Source: Hetaerina americana
Taxonomy: Eukaryota; Arthropoda; Insecta; Odonata; Calopterygidae
Length of the DNA: 64,000 bases
Assembly: GCA_022747635.1 (NCBI GenBank)
Contig: JAKTNV010000007.1
Coordinates: forward strand, 3,979,905 to 4,043,904
Direction: 5' to 3'
Shown here piece after piece: positions 44,771-57,975 of the stretch. The translations under genes were made by a program, and so were the position numbers. The notes below the pieces were generated by a model. The model worked only from the letters and a program-made list of their open reading frames with translations, had not been told where the DNA came from and did not search any database. Every line of letters starts with the position of its first letter. Positions within the stretch are counted from its first letter, which is position 1.

Positions 44771-45795
44771 ATGGAAAAAATTGAGATTCGAGCTGTGATT
44801 GAATACTTTGCAAAGAAAGGTATGGAAGCAAAGGAAATTCCTGCGGACTTGTACAACACTCTGGGGGACTCTGCATCTTCATATTCAACTTTTGGCAAGT
44901 GTTAGTTTAAGTTTGTTCGGGACAGCTTAGCTGATGATCCGCGTGAAGATCGCCCAAAATGTGCCACCACACCAGAAATAATTGCAAAAGTGCGTCAAAT
45001 GGTCATGAAAGATCGCCAACTGAAAGTGCAAAAAATCGCTGAAGCTCAAGGGATGTCATTCAAACGGGCATATCAAATTTGAACGGTGGAATTGGGTATG
45101 AGAAAATTGTCTGCCAGATGCGAGCCGCGGCTCATGACGCGGGTTTACAATCGAATCAGAATGGAAACGTGGGTCCACTACTAAACTCCAAGACAAAACA
45201 GCAGTCAAAGCAGTGGAAACATGTCGATTCATCACTAACAAAGAGAGCAAAGGCAATAAATGCGGTCGGCCGGAAAGGTAATGTCTTCAGTTTTCTGGGA
45301 TGCGAAAGGAATTCTGCCGATAGATTATCATCCCTTTGGTTGAACAATTACTGGAAATTTCGAACCAACCTGCAAAAGATTACCGAAAAAAGCGAGGTTT
45401 GGCAAGGAAAGAATCCATCTTTCATCAAGACAATGCACACACACACACACACACCAGAGTTGTTGGAAATGCAAAAATACGTGGACTAAGATACGAATTG
45501 TTGCCACACGCGCCTCATTCGCCCGTTTTGGTTGCATCAGATTACCATCACTTCTCCAAGCTCAGAGATTTCCTCGGTGGACGGAGATTCTCTTCAAACA
45601 AAGAACTAACAGCCGAAGTAGACGAGTATTTTGCGGGCCTGAAGGAATCTAATTTTCGAGATGGGATCAAGGCACTGGAATATCCTTGGACCGAGTATAT
45701 TATTGTACAGGGAGACAACATTGAAAAATAACAAGTTTCCCTGAGGCGAGTCGTTTCCTTCCATCCCATTCCGAAAACCTTTTGAATTACCCTCG
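44771..45795 (+). mobile_element. Mariner-family transposon of the SETMAR-like type, decayed
   Basis: ATG 44771 starts MEKIEIRAVIEYFAKKGM, the N-terminal helix-turn-helix of the mariner group related to the transposase part of SETMAR. Next come a stop after STFGKC (about 44900), DDPREDRPK, a second helix-turn-helix (VQKIAEAQGMSF), a stop near 45080, and ELGMRKLSAR. A deletion removes the residues before METWVHY (first catalytic region); SKQWKHVDS and VFWDAKGILPIDY follow across frames. The frame 45336-45731 gives KRGLARKES-FHQDNA (second Asp), an (AC)n expansion coding HTHTHT, SDYHHFSKL and GGRRFSSNKEL to the C-terminus GDNIEK. TTCCGAAAACCTTTTGAATT after the stop may be part of the terminal repeat. 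Several stops; inactive. Confidence 0.85.
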
Positions 45796-47689
45796 TTTAA
45801 CTAAAGCGGCAGTGGTGAGGCTACGTTTTAAATAGTGTTACTGAGGTTTTCTCGTATGTTTATCTGGTGTAAAGAAACTTCCTTCCTTAATTTTCGCTTC
45901 CTTCCCATCGCCCATCATAATCACTTTTCATTCCATCGATTGAATTACAGGGGTGCAGTGGAATCAGTTCTTTGCGAGCAGAAATATTTATGTGTCACTA
46001 AGACACAAAATGTAACTCGTACAGATTCTTAGTGAAGAGTATATTTTATTGGTACAAATATCAATATGATATTTTAAACAATCGACCTGTAGGGACCGCC
46101 AGTAGGGAAATATCCTGATATCCTTCAATGGCCGTCTTACAAATATTTATTCTACTTTGGGAAAAGAGGACCATCATATTTTTTGGGCTCATTCGTCTAA
46201 AAGAAAGATAATAAATATCAGCTTAAGATTTTTAGAAAAGTAACACCTCGAAGACCATGCCATCACTGTAGATTCAACGCACGCCACTTCTCGAAGGCCT
46301 TGGCCCGCCTTTGGCTGTTTCCTCATAGACACACACATCGATTCCTTCTTTTCGACCGGGCACGCATTTAAGAATTTTGAAACCTTAATAGTGGATGCGA
46401 CTATCAACTTCTAAAACTCATCACTGACAGATGGGTTACTTCATTAACGAAGGAAGCTATTTCGAGCCCAACTTCACCTCGCCTAACACCATCTGCTGGC
46501 ACTTCCAAATGCGACCGTCGTTCTTGGGGAAGGCTTCATGCAAAACACCTAGCCTCTTCCACCGAAACAAATTCAAAATAACATTTTATAGTCCCGCCAC
46601 ACCGTCAAAATTACTCAGCGACACAAAGTGCGATCAAAAGCAAAATACGGAGAATGTGATCTGAATTGTAGAGCGTTCATGGGGTAATGCACATCAGACA
46701 AACGGAAATAAGTTCCTACGTGAGAACTAGAGAGCGTGTCCGAGGTGTGGGGTCGGAGGAGCCGTCATCTTTAATGGCAGAGACATCTGACGGAGTCTCC
46801 TCACCAGACTGCAGTCGTGCCCAAACTTGTCTGAGGGCAAAGGCGGGGGCTAAAAGTGACGGAGCAGCGCAGGAAACGTAAGAAGGAAGTTGGATCGGCG
46901 CACGGATGGCCCTTTGTCAATCGTTCCCTTCCCTTCAATCTGACCTTGACCAACCACTCCCCCTTGCAAGAATGACTGAAGCCCTTTCTGCGATTCCTCC
47001 TCTCCCCACAAACCACTCTTTTCCGAATCTCCAGCTTATCTCCTCACACCCAGTGTACCTTAAGATCCTGTGCATGGAATTCTACAGAGACAAATGAATT
47101 TGCACCCGAAGATGGTGCATGAGAATTTAAACATGTGGTGCGCGATACATTATGCGCAAAATTGAAACCAACTGTCAGCAATGGCACCACCTCCAAATTA
47201 TTGGGATGCCTGTCAGTTGAGGGCGAATTTGAAGAGAGAGGAATAGATCAGCAGTGATCAAATTGGACCAGCCAACTGGAAGTCCTTGAGAACCAAGTTC
47301 GGTTAATTTTCATTAAGATTATACACATAGGACGACGCTCACTGATATAACTATTTTGGTTTTATTTGAGTGGTAGACGAATATTTTCGGTAGCTCAGAA
47401 ATATTATCCTTCCATTTCATCATTTCCAATGCTAAGAGTATTAGTGAATCGCATGGAGCGCAAAATTGCAAATAATCACCAAACGACGACCAGAGATAAC
47501 CAGATGAGTTTGAGAGTAGGACGTCGGCAGAGGTGGACCCGTGTGCAATTTACAAAATTTGCAAAAGTTCGAAATTTGGTTGGGATCAATCATAGCAACC
47601 TGGATTTGGCAGGCTGAAAATGATCACTCCCGATTGAAAGCATTTGATATTAGAATTTAAGAAATTTCAACAGAATGAAGATTCGGAAA
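45796..47689. other. No gene recognised
   Basis: About 1.9 kb with short frames (up to 84 codons) and no known repeat. Composition is intermediate. Nothing I can support. Confidence 0.4.
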
Positions 47690-48475
47690 TGGAGGACCAG
47701 GGCAGAGGGAAAAGGCAAGGATATTGTTTACGAACTGCTCTTCTCAATACCAGAATCGCCTGGAATTGTATGATATGAGCATTGATGCTAAGAAAACGAA
47801 GATTGGGAGATTCTCAAGAAGTAGGGAGGCTAAGATAAATGCTAAACTTGGGAGACATAAACTAAACTAGGTTCAATAGGTTCATCTAGTTGAGAAATAT
47901 TTTGGACGATAGAGGGCAGAGTGATGGAGAGGACATTCAAAGAATAATTGCGTTCGGTAAAGATTCACACTTTGGAGGAGGTGGGATTTGAGGGCAGGCA
48001 CTGAAGGTGTATGGAAAAGACTGATTCAAATTTTTAATTGGAAGTGAAGCTGCGTTTGTTTTGGAAACTTGGTCGTTGAGGCAGGACAATGTGCGTAAAC
48101 TGGTGGCCCTAGTGATGTACGGGTAGGAGTTAAAGGGAGGATGGAGGGTGGGAGAGGGAGATAGAGTTCTAGCCATGGCAGGAGAAGAGAACCGTCTGTT
48201 GTGAGAAATTGGAAGGAGTCAGGACAAATGGGAGCTGGATATGGCGATTGACGTGGGGTGGAGAGAACTGCTAAAAAGAGGAGTATGCTGGGAGAGCGAG
48301 GTAAGTTAAGGAAAAAAAATGGCGTTTTGCATAAAATATAGAGAGGAAATTCGCAGGAAGAGCTAAAAAATACATTGTTGTAACATGAAAAATGAATGTT
48401 GGGGATATTTCGTGTATAATTAGTAGCTAGGGCTTAAGAGTTCAGAAAACCTACCATTAGCCAATAGTCTACTGC
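47690..48475 (+). mobile_element. Old RTE-like LINE relic (C-terminal region and 3' end)
   Basis: Forward frames align with the intact RTE from about residue 784: YDMSIDAKKTKIGRFSRS, EAKINAKLGRHKLN, then after frameshifts LETWSLRQDNVRKL and MAGEEN. A degraded 3' terminus (AAAACCTACCATTAGCC) ends near 48475. Many stops. This is an older or diverged subfamily compared with the intact copy. Confidence 0.68.
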
Positions 48476-50734
48476 TAATGTTAGTAGAACTGTCACGTTA
48501 AACTTAGAATATATGCTCTATGACAGCAGGGAATCAAACTAATATTGCACTAGAAAATTATTTTTGGAGAGGCAGTAGCTTTATGGTGTTAAGACAATCC
48601 TTCAGAAAAGCGTTGAATACAGTTTAGAGATGGAGGGAGGTCCTGCTCATGCTGGAAACATGCTGTTAGGTTTCTGAAATGCTGTAACAGACCATGAAGC
48701 TTGCGGATAAATATTTAATAAATAGAACTTATTGAAACGGGGAAGTGGGAAATTGTGCGTCAGATGCATGGACTAGAGTAGGAAAACTTCATCATAAACT
48801 CCGTTAGATTTAAAAATCCAAATTTATTTACCGATAACTTTAAGAGCAGAAATAAAAAATAGAAACCATCCCTGAGAGGAACCTAAGAAATCCTTCTGCG
48901 AAGACGTCCTTAAAGCACTCGTTTCCTTGTATTTTGAATGCATGCTGACTCGTGGGTGAGAGGATGCCAAACTTCTGGAATCAATTCCACATTTCCATGG
49001 TAATCGATTCCACCCTACGTATCATAGGAATGTGCTCAGCAACCGAGGTTGTTTTTAAATTTCTCATTTATTAATTTCATCGCTCAAATTTTGATCGATA
49101 ATCTATTCATATTTTTTTTTAAACTCATTGTGCATGGCTATTTTTCACCAAATTTTAATTTTTTTATTGCCTGTTAAAAAGCGTGGAACATCCTTCTTTT
49201 ACTGGCGCAAACGCTAAAGGGAATAATAATGCGATTCTTTTGGCTCAGGACTTGGCCATGGAATAATGGCGTCGATGGCCGTTACTCTATTATTCGAGGG
49301 AATCCCGCTCAGCGTTTACCTCCCACGCATTTACCATTACTAGGGATTCGATTTACTGCCAATTTACCGTCACCGTTACAGGGGAATATTAATTAATTTT
49401 TTCACCTTAGTTTCGACGTTTGCGAAGCTCCAATGTTCGAAGGGCAGCGTATGCGTCAAGGTGCTGCAATGGCAGTTGGTGCTCGAGGCAGATGCGAGAC
49501 GCGAATCGATTTGCGCGCCGACGGAAAAGTTACCGGAGTGTAATTACCGGGTTATCCTAATCGACAAATGTGAACTCATTAGCCATACTCTTCGCCAGGT
49601 GATCAAACTAACAGCACTATACACAGCATACAGCCCAATGGAATTTGAAACGTGTTCTGTTGGTTGCCTGCGAGGCGTGAATTACAGTCTTTAGCTACAA
49701 TTTGGCTTTCATGAAGAGCCGAGAAATTAAAAGAGAATCATTTTAACACTCAGGAAACAAGCAAACAACGGGAGGAGATTTTAATGAACTTTACTACATT
49801 CGCAGCAGCAGGCCAACAGTGAAGAACACACACACAGTATGCATTTTATCGAATTTAGATATTTCCAACGAATTGGAGGAAAACTAAGCAATGGTGATCC
49901 AAAATGGTGGATAGAAAATTTAAAGACGTGACCCACCATACTCCTGCTTCCTGTAGGAGAATGCACGCATTAATAATTATTGCAGTAGAGATCTTGAACA
50001 TGACATTAGAGAATTAAAATATAGAGCTAACTGGCTAAAAAAAATGTTACCGGGAAAGATAAGGGGAGAGAGTAAAAATTTCATCAACACCACCTAACAC
50101 ATTCAGTTTCAAACCAGGTACACTAACTACTGACCAATATTATCTCCAATCCTTTTTTTGTCCAATGTAATGCAATCAATAGCAGAGCTTGAGGAGCACG
50201 AATGTTATAGTTAGTCAAGAATGATAGTTATAATTAGATAATTTTATACAAGTAAATGTATTTCTCTATGAGTACTTTACACCTACATCATTTCGCGACT
50301 TCAATTACCGATGTTTCACGAATATTACAGAGCGAATGGTGCATCCCGGGAATGGATCTTCCCACACTAAAGCAGTGCGCGGAGCTCCATATTGACGTGC
50401 ACCTCAGAGCGAAGCGCACGTGTGAGGGCGACGACAGCTTCTGCGCATCGTGGTACTCGAGCTATCAATGACTGATGCAATCACCCTGCCGCCGCTTGGA
50501 CGCCAAAGGTCAAATCTCGCGGGGCCTGGGAAAAACAGTTTCAGGGTGACACCGGAAGCATGCAAAAGGCATCAAATGCAGCGGAGGACATGGGTCCTCC
50601 CCCGCCACACATGACGGAAAACTGCCGAGAAGAACTGAGCAGCTTGTGTTTTTTACTCTAAAGACAAGCAGTCTTATGTGATCGAATTTCAACCTCATTT
50701 AATTAGCGTTTAAAGCGATTATTATTATATGTAA
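48476..50734. other. No gene recognised
   Basis: About 2.2 kb of AT-rich DNA, with poly(T) near 49105 and no identifiable repeat or coding region. Confidence 0.45.
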
Positions 50735-51290
50735 TCTATCGCTTAAGGTAGATTTTGGATGGACACAACTACACGCCAATTCTCTTGTTCTCTCTTGACA
50801 GAAACGAAACACAACATCCCACTCTACATCAGGTCCCTCTTCATCTCTGAGTGCTTTCTTCCTCCCTTTATCCCGTCCAACATCCCTATCCTGTTCCTTC
50901 CCTTTCCTCGTTTGCCCAACATTCTACCCTCTATCACAGTCTTCAACATCCCACTGCCGGTCAACACCCCCTTCATCCACTTTTCCTGCCTCCATAGGAT
51001 TTCTCCCAACAAACCCCTCTCTTCGCCCACCATACCAAGTACTTCCTCATTTGTTTTCTTCTCTGTCCATTTCACCTTCTCCATTCTTCTCCACACGCAC
51101 ATTTCAAAAGCCTCCAATCTACGTCTATCCTCCTGCTTCAATGACCACGTTTCCGCGACGTACATAACCACGCTCCATATAAAAGTTTTTACGAGTATTT
51201 TCTTTACATCCTTACTCAACGTCCCCGTCATCAACTCCCTCCTCCTTGTGAAAGCCTCTTTGCCTAGCGAAATTCTTCTCCTTATGCGCT
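50735..51290 (-). mobile_element. RTE LINE, 5'-truncated copy
   Basis: Reverse strand matches the intact RTE from residue ~838 (RRRISLGKEAFTRRREL) to the stop and 3' end at about 50735 (TCTACCTTAAGCG variant). The frame 51471-50824 is open throughout the RTE part and begins in non-RTE sequence, so it is a chimeric frame. Typical 5' truncation. Confidence 0.9.
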
Positions 51291-52224
51291 TTGGCCATTT
51301 TGGTAAAAAGCACTTCCGAGATAAGTAAAATGCTCGACCCCGCTCTTGTTTTTTTCCTCCTATTATAAAGAGATATGCGTCAAAAATGGTTATGGTCGCA
51401 TGGCAGATGACCACAAGAAACGAGGTCAGCGGGAATACCTTCTCGACCCCTATCAATCTCCATTCCCACAACAGTTTTCAACAAAGTTGTGAATTGGGAG
51501 CGCATTATCAAGCACTTTCGATCAATCCCATTCATACCTCTACAGTCTCTCAGCGACAAAACATTTAAAGCCTCTTTCATTTTACATACGAATACGTGAC
51601 AGAACATAAACGGGGGCTTGCAATGAGATAAGGAGTGAGGTTTTACTCAAACTCATTCCGCTTCATGGGGTGGCGATGTTAATTATTTCAATCTATGTCA
51701 GCCGTCGACGATGCCGATGTCGGTATCAACAAAATAGGAAATATAGTATGAAGCAGAGATTTAACGAGCGAAGTCGAAGGGGAGAGGAGGGATTCCTCCA
51801 GAATACGCAGTTATTCCCGCCAGTCGAAGAGTTATGCGGTAAACATTTCATAGGGATGCTCGACTTAAGAAGGAGAATTTATAGTTTTACGGAATCATAG
51901 CCTAGGGAAGAAAATATAGAGACGGCACATGAGGAAAGGGGATACTCAACCCAAAAAGTAAAAATCTTGCAAGGGGATTAAGTGATGCATCTAAGTACCT
52001 ACATTCGCGGACTGCTTCATAATGCGGAATGTATGAGAGAGTTTCCTCCTTCTTACTTTTCAGTTCCGAATGGCCTGTCCTGTTATGGTGGAGGACTGAC
52101 GTATCAATGGTTCTCTTTTATTCCCTTTTTCGCATAACAAATAACTAGTCTATTGGTTGGATTGACCCATATTTTAATGGAGTCTATCACCAGCAGGTAT
52201 ACAAAATTTCACGTTATTTGGCAG
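51291..52224. other. No gene recognised
   Basis: Unassigned flank of the truncated RTE copy; short frames only. Confidence 0.4.
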
Positions 52225-52370
52225 ATTCGTATTAAATATTTCCTCCCTTTTCCCCTTCCTCTCCCTTATCCTCCTTTAGCACTACCCTTCCCACGTGGTG
52301 CTTGCACTCCCTACCATACACCTCTTAAGTGGATCGCGGGTTATTTATGTCGATGTCGATGAATGCATGG
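52225..52370 (+). repeat. Dispersed repeat F, copy 2, with hexamer tail
   Basis: GCTTGCACTCCCTACCATAC and CTCTTAAGTGGAT match 8210-8325; the end TATGTCGATGTCGATGAATG is a hexamer-type tail similar to that of repeat E (TGTAGA)n. Confidence 0.45.
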
Positions 52371-53414
52371 GGCAGGACATGTGAGGCCCGAGAAGTTTAT
52401 CAGAGATGAAGAGGAGTACGTCAGTAGTAAATGAGAGGCATTTTCTAAATGTACAGGTATATTTCCATTAATATTTTCTGCGGTTGCCAATTTCACCAGA
52501 GGTATGAGTGAATTTTAAAAACTAAAAGTCCAGTCTGCTACTCCCTTGCCATTCGTACGTACACGGATGCATCCGCCTCTGCTTCCGGGCGAAGTGCGTG
52601 CGTGGGCGCGTTCGTTGTGCGTACCGTGGGGGAGGGGGCGGCCGCCGCCCCTGGCCCCCACTGGAGGGGCTGTTAATCTTGACGTCAGCGCCGACTCCTC
52701 CCCCTTAACGGTCGAAGAGATTAGGGGTTTGAGAGGCAGGGGGGGGGCACTTGAATCAGCGACCCCTTTGGGTGACCCCCTCCCCCCAGCGACCCCCGCC
52801 AACGCCAAGAGAGCGGCCACGTTCCCTTCGCCGTTGATTGCGATGCGCGCACGATGGCCTCCGGCAGGGCCGGCCGGCCGCCATTAGGGAGGAGAGACCC
52901 GCGCTCCGCCGGCCATCCATCCGGAGGCGACGCTTTTTGGGGTCGGGGGGCCTTGTGGGCACTGCCCGAGGAGGAGATGCGGAAGTCACGGGACGCGCCC
53001 CTGACACCCGATGGCTGGACAGAGTGTATGTTCGCGAAGTGTCACGTCTTCATCGACTGGCAAGAGGTCTGAAATATCGGAAATGGTATACTATTTTAAG
53101 AATGAACAAATGTTTATTGCTCGCACACGGAAGAATCAAAATGTGAGCCTCGTGCAATACTATGGAGTTAGACAAAGTATCGGCTCCAAAAAAAGTTATT
53201 ATTTCGTACTTTCCTCACCAAGGATATAAACATTGGGGAAGTCGCTCTTCGCTAAGGCTATTATTTATATCGGACAAAGAACCTACTTAAGTAACTTGCA
53301 ATTGATTGTAAATGACAGCCTAATTACAAAGAAGATTGCCACGATGGCTGTCTGGCTGTTACTCTTCAGTCGATGCATCGGTCGACTAGGTTTTAGTGTT
53401 ATCATTATAATTAG
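52371..53414. other. GC-rich, CpG-dense patch 52550-53020; no gene recognised
   Basis: The strongest CpG-rich block in the window, with G-runs at 52620-52640 and 52738-52750. Frames of 72-113 codons overlap on three phases, which is expected from composition. It could be a CpG island, but no transcript evidence exists here. Confidence 0.4.
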
Positions 53415-53640
53415 TGTTCAACCGGTTTAAATAGGTTTTGAAGGGACACAACCTATCCAATTGTACAACAATACATTTATCGGCCTCTCCCAACAAAAAC
53501 ACAACCTGATATCCGACGCACCGCACTCTTCAATTTCCCAAAACTCCTCCCTTCCTTCCTTCCTTCATTCCAACATCCCCTTCCTTCTCCTCCCTCGCTT
53601 CTCCAACTTTCTATCGCAATTTGTTGTCTCAGGCGTAACT
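53415..53640 (-). mobile_element. RTE LINE 3' end relic
   Basis: CAACCGGTTTAAATAGGTTT and AAGGGACACAAC resemble the reverse RTE 3' terminus; after a gap, CTCCCTTCCTTCC, ATTCCAACATCCCCTTCC follow its last codons (compare 13040-13110). Decayed. Confidence 0.6.
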
Positions 53641-56229
53641 TTATGGGTATGTGAAAAAAATGTGTGTGGAATTACAAAGTAAATTATTTCATTTCAATAT
53701 TCCATCGCATTATTTAACATCCCAATACCAATCAGAATTTTTCCAGAAAGAGAAAAGCTAAGTTAAAGATTAAAACATCGGGTCATCAAATTTAAAGGGA
53801 ATACTACTGAAATTTAATTTCACTCAATGCCAACGCCAACCTTAATTCTGGTATACTTAGCACTGCAAGCACGGATGGTATTCAAATTCTCCATTAATAT
53901 TTTGCCATGATCATTCATGATTGCACGCTTAAAATTTAGGAGTTTACCAAATAATCATCTCCTTCAATTGTGGTGGGAAACTTCAAGTTAAAATGTTTTA
54001 CGTCAGTATGCTTTCTCGAAGCGCCGAGGTGCCTCTGATGAAGCCGCAGAGTATTCGCGAGGGGCCTGTCGAGTGGTGGACGCCCGCTTTGCGGGGGGGG
54101 GGGGGCGGCCCCCACTTCCGGAATCGCGAGCCTGCGACGCCCTCGCGATTGAATCCGTTGCGATCCTCAACAGTTCGGGGTACTATATGAACCTCGACCC
54201 CGCTCGGTTCGGTGGGGGTTGTTCGGGGGGTGGGGGGTTGTGGAAGAGGCGAGGGGGGTGTGGAAGAGGAAGGAGGAAAACACGTGGAAATAGGAGCAAG
54301 GGTGCGCGCATGTTTGAATGTCTATCTATGTATGCATCGATTCCCAGCAGCCATTTTTCACGAGCGGGATCCGGGGAGGGGGAGAGAAATCAATAGTCAC
54401 GGGGAGGCATTCACTCCCCACCTCCGATCCCTCCCGCTTTTTTTATCCCAACCTTTTGTCTCGTGTTTTCCGCCTCCCTTACATGTTAAACTCTTAAAAC
54501 CCTCGCCAGCCTCCGCATCCCTTTGTGCCTCCGTGCTACATTTCAGCGACGTCCATTACTCTCCACTTTCATAATTTTTTCGTCAACCGAGCATTCACTC
54601 TGGGCACGCAGAGACATGAGTATGGGATGCGGTACTTTGTGGATTGGAATGGTCCCGTCGCGAAAGTGGACCAGAGGAGAATGGGAGACTCGGAAACCTG
54701 GCGGTGCGGGAAAATGAAATCTAAACTGATGTGCGGCATGACGGACGCGGAATAATAGGAAGAGGAGGAGGACACGTGGATGTCCTCCCTGGAGGAAAGG
54801 GAGAGCCGTATCGACCGCGTGGGCCGCAAAGCGCGCAGGAATATTCACCATCAGCAAAATTATGAATGCTACAATGAAACAGAGGCATATTTCATGTATC
54901 AAGAGTGCGAACGAGAGTGGAAATTGGACTGCAACTGATCTCAGCATTTTATTTCGATTGTTTTTGAAGAGTACATTACCTTTCGATAGATTTAATTCAA
55001 TAGGAAGCATTGATTTTTGAATACACAATCGCCATTAATACTTTGGTGGAAACACTGTTGGGAATGTGTTAAAAGGCATTAACTTTTAAAAAATGGATAG
55101 TTTATTGTACGTTCTCTGTTTTTAAATTTGAGACCAAGAAATGTATTCTGCCAATAATAATAGACCGTACTAATGTTGAAGTAAGTGATTGAGTGCAGCA
55201 CGTACCGCATCGTAAATACTACATTTTTTACAATGTTCATCATCGATAAAACTGGAACATCACCTCACATAAGGTGGGAGGGATTATTTTACAGACAGAT
55301 ATTCACGGAATATATAAATTTCAGTTTTCGATCACTATTTGCGAACATTAAACCCAAAATTAATTGTTCATGTCTTCAGTGACATCGATTATGATTTCGT
55401 AAAACCCTGGGGGACAAATCAAAACAGCTACAGGAGTAAAACCTTCATTCTCTGTCACTTATATACATCTAAGATAAATATATTCGAGTTGATCCATGCA
55501 ATTCCTGAAGTGATAGAATTCCCTGCCTCAAAAGTTTACAGAATCATAAGAACGCCACGTTAATTCAGAACACTGTTATCTCTATCTCTAATGAAAAAAT
55601 ATTTAAATCGAGTGCAAAACTGGCTTGATTTTTTTAATCATCTTTTTGATAACGAGTACAGAATTCTTCCCTTACTCAGGAATAACACGCACAGCACCTA
55701 CTAAAATACTTTGGCAAAGAGAGTTTAAACATCATTGCGCCAAAATCTATGGAAATAAAAATTACGTAATCAGATATGCTGTAAGTTTTCCAGCCTTCTT
55801 TCTCCAAGCATTAGCTTTGGCGTCGGTCCTGTTTCATCAATCCTATCCGTTTCCTGCGCGGACGTTCCGGTTTTTTTCTCTTGATGTACTGAGCCTTTTA
55901 AATAAAAGTGTTTTATCAGCAAACGAAAATAATTTTTTCCATTTTCCTAAATAAAACATTTTGTTATAATAACCATAAAACATGTTGTTTTATACACGAG
56001 CAAAATTCACCTTTCCGAGGATGTTAAAAAAATGTTACTCCCCACTACTTGCAATGGTAAATCAGATCACGCACGTATAAACAGTAAGATAATAGAATGC
56101 ATAGATTTAAATTGTCTTCTTTTCCTCGCACGATTAGAAATCTAAATAGATATAACCGCAGATTCATAAATAGATACTCTCTTTACAATATTGCTCCGGA
56201 ATGATTTGGATATATCACGTTATTCTATA
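53641..56229. other. No gene recognised; G-run patch 54085-54260
   Basis: AT-rich with one G-run/GC-rich block (54090-54110, 54205-54260). A 161-codon reverse frame at 55028-54543 has no motif that I recognise and is Arg/His/Phe-rich. Not annotated as a gene. Confidence 0.4.
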
Positions 56230-56395
56230 TTTTTCTAGTACCTTCCCTCGTATGATTAACTTTATTCGTGTACATGATCGATCGAGCTGATATTTGTGTA
56301 GAGGTGTAATGATGGTGATTGTGCATGCATGGCTGGTGACCTAACACCCCCTGCCACACACCCTTGCGGCGGCTTGCGGAGTATTACACAAATGA
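56230..56395 (+). repeat. Dispersed repeat E, forward copy, tail lost
   Basis: GTGACCTAACACCCCCTGCC, ACACCCTTGCGGCGGCTTGC and GGAGTATTA match the core of repeat E; the hexamer tail is not present. It meets reverse RTE sequence at about 56396. Confidence 0.68.
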
Positions 56396-57975
56396 AACCT
56401 ACCGGATTTTAAGAACTCCCCACCGACTTTCTTTCCTATGTACAACTCTTCCCATGCCTTTTTGAGCCCTTTCTCCACATTGAACAGTACAGGTGATAAT
56501 GTACACATGCCCCTGTCTTGCCCTTCTTCCTGACGCCGCCCATCCGGGCTCTCCAACCGTCGCTCGCAGCCGAGTTACCTATGGCAAGCCATCGGGTGCA
56601 GGAAACTATCCTGTCATTCTAATCTACTCATTATTTCTGGAATACAGTCATCAATCCTACCAAATTCAGTTTATCTAACGTTTTTTTGAAATCTACGAAA
56701 CAGAAAAATACCTATACCTTAGTTTTATTCGATGTTAATTTTACTACATACCTCATTACTGCAATGAAACCACGCATGCCTTTTCCCCTTCCAACACCAA
56801 ATCATCCCCTAAGCAATCATTTGCCCTACTCTCTATCCTTTTTTTTATGATCCTGAGAGCAACTTTAGCTGCGTGGGATATCAAACTTATAGTCCTGTCG
56901 TCCTCACATGACGTAGCCTTTACCTTTTTCAGAATAGGAACTAAAACTGATTTCACAAAGTCTTCCGGCCAGATTCCTTGCTCATAAATACTACGAATCA
57001 GGCCATATAGCCTCTTTCTCCCACATTTGCCTAAACATTTCAGTAGTCCCGCAGGAATGTGGTCTACCGCCACGGCCTTATTCTACTTCATCTTACTTAA
57101 TACCCGTTCTATTTTATCCTCGAGCATGCTTGGACCTAAGCTATCTTCTTTTACGTAATGATATCTTTCAATGTCTAACTTCTTTGGTCTAAGTTCTTTA
57201 CCATACAGTTCTATATTTTCCTTTCATCTCTCTTGGATCTTTATCCATAATTGTTAGCACAGATCTTCACTTCTTACTTTTTCATAGTAATTTTACCTTC
57301 TTTTATAGCGCACCAATTTCACCCTTCTACAAACTTTCTGTGTATCCTCACACTGAGTCTTCCACTACGCTTCATTCGCTCTATTTGTTACCCAACTTTA
57401 ATTTTATATAAGTTCCATCATTTAAATTTAATTCTTCTTTTTGCTTAACTCTGAATTTATATACTTCTATTTTTTATCGTCCAAATCTCTAAAAATCCAG
57501 TCCGCAACATTTGAGTTCCTTGCCATTTCATTTTGTACAGTTCCCACGGTTTTGTTTGCGACTTTCGATATCCTTTTTTTCATATTCTTCAACTTTTCCT
57601 CTATAATACCCAGCTCCCCCTTCTCACTCATAATTTTCAAAAAAACCTGTGGATAATCCTTCCTTGTCAATCCTATTAATGATTCTATATTTCATTTCCT
57701 AACCCGCCGACCCTGCCGAAATCTTTTGAACTCTACTCTCCTAAAACACTAAATTATGGCCAGAGTCCACCTATAATAAACACCAAATTATGGCCGGAGT
57801 CCACCTCCGCTTCCGGGAAAATGTATGAATTAATGACTCTGTTCCTAAATCTGTGTCTAACCATAATGTACTCGAACTGAGGACATCCTCAATCATCGGG
57901 CATTTTCCAAGTGCACCTTCGACTTTTGTGGTGTCTATACCAGGTCTTGGTGATGACTAGCCCCTGTCTCCTGCA
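56396..57975 (-). mobile_element. RTE LINE copy, decayed (RT back to endonuclease)
   Basis: Reading the reverse strand from high to low coordinates: endonuclease end (57930-57760, with a ~34-base local duplication of AATTATGGCC.GAGTCC at 57750-57808), linker (57700-57440: IKKRISKVANKTVGTVQ-like), then AVDHIPAGLLKCLGKCG and GIWPEDFVKSVLVPI, DDRTISLISHAAKVALRI (57073-56830), box A FCFVDFKKTLD with its Asp (about 56690-56710), and LSPVLFNVEKGLKKAWEEL with VGGEF (56530-56410). The FADD region and C-terminus are missing, cut by repeat E. Frameshifts throughout. Confidence 0.82.

Noticed and set aside
52515..53146. Pro/Arg-rich frames in the CpG block
   Set aside because: Same compositional reason; no domain and no consistent phase.
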